Assembly (NCBI RefSeq): GCF_030817275.1
Contig: NZ_JAUSZD010000002.1
Span: forward strand, 744,001 to 808,000
DNA length: 64,000 nt
From: Paenibacillus sp. V4I7
GTDB taxonomy: Bacteria > Bacillota > Bacilli > Paenibacillales > NBRC-103111
Direction: 5' to 3'
Positions within the stretch are counted from its first letter, which is position 1; each line of letters begins with the position of its first letter. Shown here piece after piece: positions 59,029-64,000 of this stretch. The translations under genes were made by a program, and so were the position numbers. The notes under the pieces were generated by a model. That model saw only the letters and a program-made list of their open reading frames with translations. It had not been told where the DNA came from and made no database searches.

Positions 59029-59057
59029 ATCATAATTGCAGGTTATAGAATATGCAA
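59029..59057 (-). promoter_or_regulatory. folD promoter
   Basis: Minus-strand TTGCAT (59052-59057), 17 bases, TATGAT (59029-59034), ending 13 bases before the start of the aptamer. Confidence 0.6.
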
Positions 59058-59096
59058 CTCTTAGAATGATTTATGGCTGTTGTTGATTGCCTTCGA

Positions 59097-61346
59097 TTAA
59101 CCATAACAACGAATTTCAACAATCTCTGCCCGTTCCGTCCCATTCGTCGCTTCAACGACCACACGAAGTCGATCCGTCGTCACAGCTTCCGGTAAAAGAT
59201 GAACATGTTTGCGCGTATGATTATCGAGCCCTTCAGCCACTGTAGTCCAGTCACCGCCGATGAAGGCCTGAAGTTTGTAGTCTTTGACCAGTTCAGGAAT
59301 GATCTCGAATTCCGTCCGATGATGATGCAAATTAATTAAATCTTCGTTCACGTCATCATTGAAAGTGAGATGTACGCTCTGAATCCGCACAGCCTCCGGC
59401 CAACTGACTTCAAGCCATTCTGGCTGGGAGGCATCCAAGCCAGCCGACGACCACAGATGTGGGCCTCCGTAAGGACGCTTATACCCATCGGCGGCTTTAT
59501 CGGCTGTGAATGCGGATGTAGGAGAGAGCAGACGGAAGCAGATTGGCTTCCGATTGAATGCTTTAGCGCTCCAATCAATGACCGGCTGATGATGATGCAT
59601 ATCACCGAAATCTACGGTGTCTTCTGATGCAGCATCATGTTTGAAGGACAGCACGCCTGTCTGAGGCTTGGCGGATAGATGAACGGAAAGCACCGGGTTG
59701 CTTCTGAGAATGATAAAAGCATTCTGAGCGGTTTCAGGACGCCAAGAAAGGGCTGCCTTTACCCACTGCTGAGAACCCTCAGCCACTGCCACTTGAATAG
59801 ACGTCACCTGTGTGTGTGGGACGTAGTTCTGCGGCTTCCCAGTGCTCCAGAGCTCGACTGTCAGCTCCGTAGCCTCCGAAGCATCCAGCAGCAGCTCGAT
59901 GCCGTCAATGAACGGATCTACGGGCACGAGCAGCGCCACATGCGCGATCAGCGGCAGCACCGACGCAGATTGCTCGAGTGCAAGTCGCGTCATGGTGCTG
60001 GACGCGGTCATCTCAGCGCGGAGCACGAGGTCGGCCGCATCCGCGTTCTTCAGACCGAGGACCGCTGCGTCTTGTCGAAGCAGCGTCTGCTGAAGCTCGC
60101 TCAAGTGGCTGATGTGCAGCTCGCGGGGGGAGATGCCCTTTGCCGCGCATAGCGCGGCTCCTGTGCCCGCGGCTTCGCCTATGACGGCACATGTCGCCAT
60201 GACGCGAGTCGTGCCAAAGGCCACGTGGGACGCGCTGATATTGCGTCCCGCCATCAGCATATTCGTCACGTTGACGGAGTAGAGGGAACGGAACGGGATA
60301 TGATAATTGCCGTCTATATGCATGTGCTTAGATCCTTTGGCTGTGGCATACATCCCTTGCGGTGGATGTAAGTCGATCGACCAGCCACCGAAAGCGACAC
60401 GGTCTTCAAACAGCTCCTGGGCGATGATATCGTTCTGGTTGAGCACGTAGTCCCCCACGAAACGACGATATTCCCGTTTCCCCGGAATGGAGCCGATCCA
60501 TTCGAGCGTCAGGTTTTCACTCTCGAATTTACCGGAATTTTTGATATAATCCCAAATACCATAGATGACAGAGGACAGCTCATCCCGGATTCGCTCATTT
60601 TCATGAACAACATCATGCTCACCGCCCCATTCAATCCACCAATAAGCGCAGCCATTATCTCCGCTGCGAATGACGCGTTTCATAGGAATAGTGGTTTGTG
60701 TGATGTCTTTCGCGAAGCTTGGTGCGATATATTTGACCGGGCGGCCTGCGTCTTTTGTATAGAACAGCAAGGTGCTTCCAAGTGTAATATCGTCCGCGAC
60801 AAGTGGTGCCCATTCCTCATTAAACTCCTCTTGGGCTTCACGCCCAATACGATACTTCGCACCTGCGAGGAAACCGACTAACCCGTCGCCTGTACAATCG
60901 AGGTAAACTCGACTGTCAAAACGAATACGTCGTTCAGATCCCATCATCCAGCCTGTGACAGAACGAATCGTTCGACTTGTCTCGTCACCATCGGCGTGGA
61001 CTTCATGGACATCCGTGTTCAAGAACAACGTGATATTCTTCTCTGCTTTGACTTTTTCCAGTACGATCAGGTCCCAGATATAAGGGTTTCCATCAATATT
61101 GCGGTACTGGTTCTCCACAAATAGTTCACCCATGATACCAGTTTCTCTAGCATTTCGATGAACACCGTGGGAGGTAGCACCACAAACCCAGACGCGAATT
61201 TCGCTGCTGGCATTACCGCCAAGGACAGGACGATTTTGGACGAGAGAGACGCTTTGGCCTAACCGAGCTGCAGCGATTGCCGCGCAAACACCTGCTAATC
61301 CTCCGCCGACTACGGTTATGTCTGATAAAACGATTTCATGCTTCAT
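59097..61346 (-). CDS. FAD-dependent oxidoreductase with C-terminal galactose-binding-like domain
   Basis: 749 residues. FAD-binding Rossmann motif VVGGGLAGVCAAIAAARLG at residues ~12-30, then the FAD_oxidored family pattern (RPVLGGNASSEIRVWVCGA, YLDCTGDGLVGFLAGA, NMLMAGRNISASHVAFGTTR, split). The last ~160 residues (LEVSWPEAVRIQSVHLTFNDD, TDRLRVVVEATNGTERAEI) resemble an F5/8 type C fold. No signal peptide is seen. It is divergent from an AraC regulator that probably controls it. In Paenibacillus such enzymes sit in sugar-derivative catabolic loci; the substrate is unknown. Confidence 0.85.
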   Translation of the reverse strand: MKHEIVLSDITVVGGGLAGVCAAIAAARLGQSVSLVQNRPVLGGNASSEIRVWVCGATSHGVHRNARETGIMGELFVENQYRNIDGNPYIWDLIVLEKVKAEKNITLFLNTDVHEVHADGDETSRTIRSVTGWMMGSERRIRFDSRVYLDCTGDGLVGFLAGAKYRIGREAQEEFNEEWAPLVADDITLGSTLLFYTKDAGRPVKYIAPSFAKDITQTTIPMKRVIRSGDNGCAYWWIEWGGEHDVVHENERIRDELSSVIYGIWDYIKNSGKFESENLTLEWIGSIPGKREYRRFVGDYVLNQNDIIAQELFEDRVAFGGWSIDLHPPQGMYATAKGSKHMHIDGNYHIPFRSLYSVNVTNMLMAGRNISASHVAFGTTRVMATCAVIGEAAGTGAALCAAKGISPRELHISHLSELQQTLLRQDAAVLGLKNADAADLVLRAEMTASSTMTRLALEQSASVLPLIAHVALLVPVDPFIDGIELLLDASEATELTVELWSTGKPQNYVPHTQVTSIQVAVAEGSQQWVKAALSWRPETAQNAFIILRSNPVLSVHLSAKPQTGVLSFKHDAASEDTVDFGDMHHHQPVIDWSAKAFNRKPICFRLLSPTSAFTADKAADGYKRPYGGPHLWSSAGLDASQPEWLEVSWPEAVRIQSVHLTFNDDVNEDLINLHHHRTEFEIIPELVKDYKLQAFIGGDWTTVAEGLDNHTRKHVHLLPEAVTTDRLRVVVEATNGTERAEIVEIRCYG

Positions 61347-61367
61347 AACTTAGCACCTCACTAGTTC

Positions 61368-61403
61368 ATAGGATATCTTTAATTTCATTGTAAAATATCC
61401 TAT
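61368..61403. promoter_or_regulatory. Inverted repeat between FAD oxidoreductase and araC-type gene
   Basis: ATAGGATAT (61368-61376) and ATATCCTAT (61395-61403) are perfect 9-base arms 18 bases apart, in the shared promoter region. The spacing would place both arms on one face of the DNA. Candidate operator for the AraC protein. Confidence 0.5.
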
Positions 61404-61416
61404 TCTCATTTAACAT
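61388..61416 (+). promoter_or_regulatory. Candidate promoter of the araC-type gene
   Basis: TTGTAA (61388-61393), 17 bases, TAACAT (61411-61416). It overlaps the right arm of the inverted repeat, so a bound regulator would affect it. Confidence 0.4.
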
Positions 61417-61469
61417 GCAGACAGTTACAATAAACATATACTTTATTTCAATGTGGAAGGGGTGAAAAA

Positions 61470-62252
61470 GTGTCTTTTCGTGATGTAACTATTAAGCTCA
61501 TCTCCCATGTCTATTGGCACCGTAAAGTGGCGTTTATGCTAGAAGAAGATGAGTATCCTTGTTGGACGATATTTGCCGTAGAAGACGGCAGATTCTTCTA
61601 TCGAGTTGGGGAGCAGAAAGGCGAAGCGGAGTTCGGAGACTTTGTCATCTGTCCACCCCATACCGTGTTTCAGAGGAAAACACTTGAACCCCTGTCCTTT
61701 CACTTCCTGCAGTTTGTATGGTTGTCTAAACCTAGTTTAGGTGATGAAGCCTTCTGGAAAGGGAAATTGACGATTAACGATACAGATCGTTTATCTTCCA
61801 ATTATCGATATTTGAGACAGCTTCCCGGCTGGGATGAAGAGAGCACGCTGCATAAACAGCACATGGTGAACGATTTATTACGTTTGGTCAAAATGGAGCG
61901 AGATCGCAAAGATGACCCTTCCACAGAAGTCGACTTGTTGATGGAGAAGGCCCGGAGATACATGACAGAATATGCTTATGCAAGCCTATCCCTATTGGAT
62001 TTGGCTGTAACGCTGGGACTAACCCCCGTACAATTCACCCGTAAGTTTCGCAGGGCGTTCGGGCAAACACCTTCTGAGTTTCTGAATGAGATGCGTCTCA
62101 CAAGGGCTCGGCATTTGCTGGAGGAATCAACGCTTACTTTGGATGCGATTGCCGCGAAATGCGGATTCGAAAACGGTTTTTATTTGAGCCGCGTTTTTAC
62201 GCAAAAAATGGGCATGGCTCCATCGATCTACCGAAGCAGGCATCGCGTATAA
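61470..62252 (+). CDS. AraC family transcriptional regulator
   Basis: 260 residues. The N-terminal ~140 form a cupin-like sensing domain (EEDEYPCWTIFAVEDGRFFYRV, split; FGDFVICPPHTVFQRK). The C-terminal double HTH contains LSLLDLAVTLGLTPVQFTRKF, shown in part, and DAIAAKCGFENGFYLSRVF, ending GMAPSIYRSRH. GTG start with GGAAGGGGTG upstream. Probable local activator of the divergent FAD oxidoreductase. Confidence 0.92.
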   Translation: MSFRDVTIKLISHVYWHRKVAFMLEEDEYPCWTIFAVEDGRFFYRVGEQKGEAEFGDFVICPPHTVFQRKTLEPLSFHFLQFVWLSKPSLGDEAFWKGKLTINDTDRLSSNYRYLRQLPGWDEESTLHKQHMVNDLLRLVKMERDRKDDPSTEVDLLMEKARRYMTEYAYASLSLLDLAVTLGLTPVQFTRKFRRAFGQTPSEFLNEMRLTRARHLLEESTLTLDAIAAKCGFENGFYLSRVFTQKMGMAPSIYRSRHRV

Positions 62253-62297
62253 AAAAAAGGCACCAACTTTTCCTGAGGAAAAGCTGGAGCCTTTTTT
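62253..62297 (+). terminator. Terminator of the araC-type gene
   Basis: AAAAAGGC-A-CCA-A-CTTTTCC, loop TGA, GGAAAAG-C-TGG-A-GCCTTTTTT, directly after the stop. Also serves the convergent AI-2E gene. Confidence 0.92.
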
Positions 62298-62312
62298 CGT
62301 TGATTTGGGACA

Positions 62313-63425
62313 CTAAGGTCCGCTATAAGGTAATTTGCCTTGAACATACTCATCTTCAGGCTTCCGAATCCAGCGTTGTAGGTAACCTTGCGTATACAGA
62401 GCTTTGATCAGAATGATCAATACAGGTGAAAGGATGACCCCTGCAAATCCAAAGAGGGAAAGGGATACAATCATGAAGGCTAAGGTCGTAAAGGCCGATA
62501 CCCCAAGTGATTCCCCAGTAATCTTTGGCTCCATAACTTGTCTGACGAGGATGACGACCAGGAGTAAGGCACTTAGCCAGATCGCTAGGGTCGTTTGGCC
62601 AACAATAAACAGGTAGATGATCCATGGAATGAACAAAGTGGATACGCCGAGCAATGGCAGTACATCGAAGAGGCCTGACAACAGCGCAATCGAGAAAGCA
62701 TTGTTAACGCCGAGCATGAGCAAGGCGAAAAATACAACTATGAACGTCAAAGTGATCAATTTGGCTTGCGCTTTTATGTAGGAGACGATACCCTTCACCA
62801 CATTTTCTTTAAGAAAAAAGAAGACGGATTTGAAGGTTTTTGGTGTTTTTTCACCTGCAAGGCGTTTCCAAGAATCAATTTCAATGCTAAGGAAGTAGGC
62901 TAATATAATCCCAACGATGAAGTTGAACATGAAGGTTGAGAAGGATGTCAGCGAGGCTACCAATCCAGATAAGAAAGCAATGATAAACTTGGAAGCGTTG
63001 CCGGCGAATTGCCCAGCATAATCTTTGGCTTTCACAATAACGTCAGGTGGCAGCGTTTGGAATCGGTCATTCAAATCGCTAATTCTTTGCACAATTTGAT
63101 CGTTGAACACCGCTTGATATTCATCCACCTTATCGACAAGACTCATGATCTGGCTGGTGAAAATGACAGCGGCACCGGTTAGTGCGCCAAGGATGATAAG
63201 GACGAAAATTAAGGTCGAAATCGCCGATGCGATTGACTTGCGTATCCCTTTGCGGTTCAAAAACCGAGCAAAAGGCTCGATCATCATGAAAATGATCAGA
63301 GCCAGGAAGATAGGGGTAGCGATGCGATACAGGTAACTAAATAACAGCATGAATAAATAGACGGTTAGAACAATGAGAGCAATGTCAAAGGCTGTTCTCC
63401 AATATTTCTTGTAAAAAGAAATCAT
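62313..63425 (-). CDS. AI-2E family transporter
   Basis: 370-residue membrane protein of the AI-2E (UPF0118) family, with about eight helices, a central soluble loop (residues ~110-160, VDEYQAVFNDQIVQRISDLN) and the family signature GLFDVLPLLGVSTLFIPW near the C-terminus, followed by RQVMEPKITGESLGV. Members export small molecules or ions; the cargo here is not known. It lies 19 bases after map on the same strand. Confidence 0.92.
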   Translation of the reverse strand: MISFYKKYWRTAFDIALIVLTVYLFMLLFSYLYRIATPIFLALIIFMMIEPFARFLNRKGIRKSIASAISTLIFVLIILGALTGAAVIFTSQIMSLVDKVDEYQAVFNDQIVQRISDLNDRFQTLPPDVIVKAKDYAGQFAGNASKFIIAFLSGLVASLTSFSTFMFNFIVGIILAYFLSIEIDSWKRLAGEKTPKTFKSVFFFLKENVVKGIVSYIKAQAKLITLTFIVVFFALLMLGVNNAFSIALLSGLFDVLPLLGVSTLFIPWIIYLFIVGQTTLAIWLSALLLVVILVRQVMEPKITGESLGVSAFTTLAFMIVSLSLFGFAGVILSPVLIILIKALYTQGYLQRWIRKPEDEYVQGKLPYSGP

Positions 63426-63444
63426 GCATGTTCCTCCGGTATCA

Positions 63445-64000
63445 TTATTGTTCGGTCAAAATAATCGGCCCTTGACTCGTAATGGCAATCGTATGTTCAT
63501 ATTGAGCGGACAAACTGCCGTCATAAGTCCTTGCTGTCCATCCATCTTGATCTACTTTGGAATGGTATTTACCTACATTAAGCATCGGTTCAATCGTGAA
63601 GACCATGCCTTCTTTAATCCGCGGCCCTTTGCCTGCTGGTCCATAATGAGGCACTTGCGGCTCTTCATGCATTTCGGAGCCAATCCCGTGACCAATAAAA
63701 TCTCTTACAACGGAAAAACCATGCGATTCAGCGTACACTTGGATGGCATGCGACACATCACCGATACGATTGCCGGGAACAGCTTGCTCAATTCCTTTGT
63801 ATAAAGATTCTTTCGTTACTTTCAGCAATTTCTCGGCAACTGGAGAAATGTTACCCACCGCATAAGACCACGCGGAGTCTGCCAACCAACCATCTATACG
63901 TACAACCATGTCGATGGTTACAATATCGCCGTCATTCAGAGGCTCCTTCTTAGGAAAACCGTGACAGATCACGTCGTTGACGGATGCACAAGTGGCATAT
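63445..64000 (-). CDS. map: Methionine aminopeptidase, type I (5' part cut by the window edge)
   Basis: The reading frame runs off the window end: codons before the apparent start (ASVNDVICHGFP) already match the MetAP fold, so the true start lies beyond 64000. Metal ligands visible are the two Asp in TIDMVV and ADSAWSY, His in FIGHGIGSEMHEEP, Glu in VFTIEPMLNVG, and Glu in YEHTIAI. Removes the initiator methionine from nascent proteins. Located directly upstream of the AI-2E gene. Confidence 0.93.
   Translation of the reverse strand, partial: YATCASVNDVICHGFPKKEPLNDGDIVTIDMVVRIDGWLADSAWSYAVGNISPVAEKLLKVTKESLYKGIEQAVPGNRIGDVSHAIQVYAESHGFSVVRDFIGHGIGSEMHEEPQVPHYGPAGKGPRIKEGMVFTIEPMLNVGKYHSKVDQDGWTARTYDGSLSAQYEHTIAITSQGPIILTEQ

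Noticed and set aside
59679-60152. 157-codon + frame inside the FAD oxidoreductase gene
   Set aside because: Antisense shadow with Arg/Leu/Ser-rich composition. The minus-strand product is a full, recognisable protein.

Overview
The window reads as chromosomal DNA of a spore-forming, low-to-moderate G+C Firmicute, most likely Paenibacillus or a close relative. The reasons are strong Shine-Dalgarno sites with frequent GTG/TTG starts, an alpha/beta-type small acid-soluble spore protein, YtaF, a polA-mutM-ytaF-coaE-nrdR housekeeping run, lutBC, LplB-type permeases, and many small Paenibacillus-style proteins. There is no phage, plasmid, CRISPR array or intact insertion sequence.

Layout. 0-2.3 kb: end of a lactate-utilisation operon (lutB, lutC). 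3.0-10.2 kb: a self-contained mannitol PTS operon (mtlA, mtlR, mtlF, mtlD, ptsI, ptsH). 10.3-19.8 kb: aldo/keto reductase, MarR, motAB, a metallo-beta-lactamase-fold hydrolase, phoU, a response-regulator/histidine-kinase fusion, a frame-broken EAL-CBS-GGDEF protein and a HAD hydrolase. 19.9-26.6 kb: polA, mutM, ytaF, coaE, a lytic transglycosylase, ssp and nrdR. 26.7-28.2 kb: a small orphan gene behind a cyclic-di-GMP riboswitch, then hairpin repeats and a decayed IS1182 transposase. 28.3-34.7 kb: htpG with a CIRCE element, an HxlR-regulated divergent locus with an MFS pump, and a TerD-VWA protein. 34.8-39.1 kb: a decayed area with a broken permease pair, frameshifted VOC and membrane-protein genes, repeat arrays, and a tRNA-Ala whose 3' end and terminator are duplicated. 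39.2-49.1 kb: small membrane and regulatory genes, an SgrR-like regulator, an acyltransferase, an iron-sulfur-type regulator, KDPG aldolase, DUF948/YtxH stress proteins and an exported phosphodiester glycosidase. 49.2-58.9 kb: an XRE regulator divergent from a GH15-glucose dehydrogenase operon, bdbC, a deacetylase lipoprotein, murI, an M14 peptidase, several tiny genes, and folD under a ZTP riboswitch. 59.1-64 kb: an FAD oxidoreductase divergent from an AraC regulator, an AI-2E permease and the 3' part of map.

How the parts work together. The mtl operon holds the transporter, regulator, dehydrogenase and its own copies of the general PTS proteins. GH15 plus glucose dehydrogenase suggests release and oxidation of glucose. 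motAB, the EAL-CBS-GGDEF remnant and the c-di-GMP riboswitch show that c-di-GMP signalling and motility matter to this organism.

The most promising unexplained item is the 63-residue protein placed directly under a c-di-GMP-I riboswitch. Next are two hairpin arrays with a shared spacing of about 51 bases. Four genes carry a single frameshift or nonsense change. They may be real pseudogenes or assembly errors, and the sequence alone cannot tell which.
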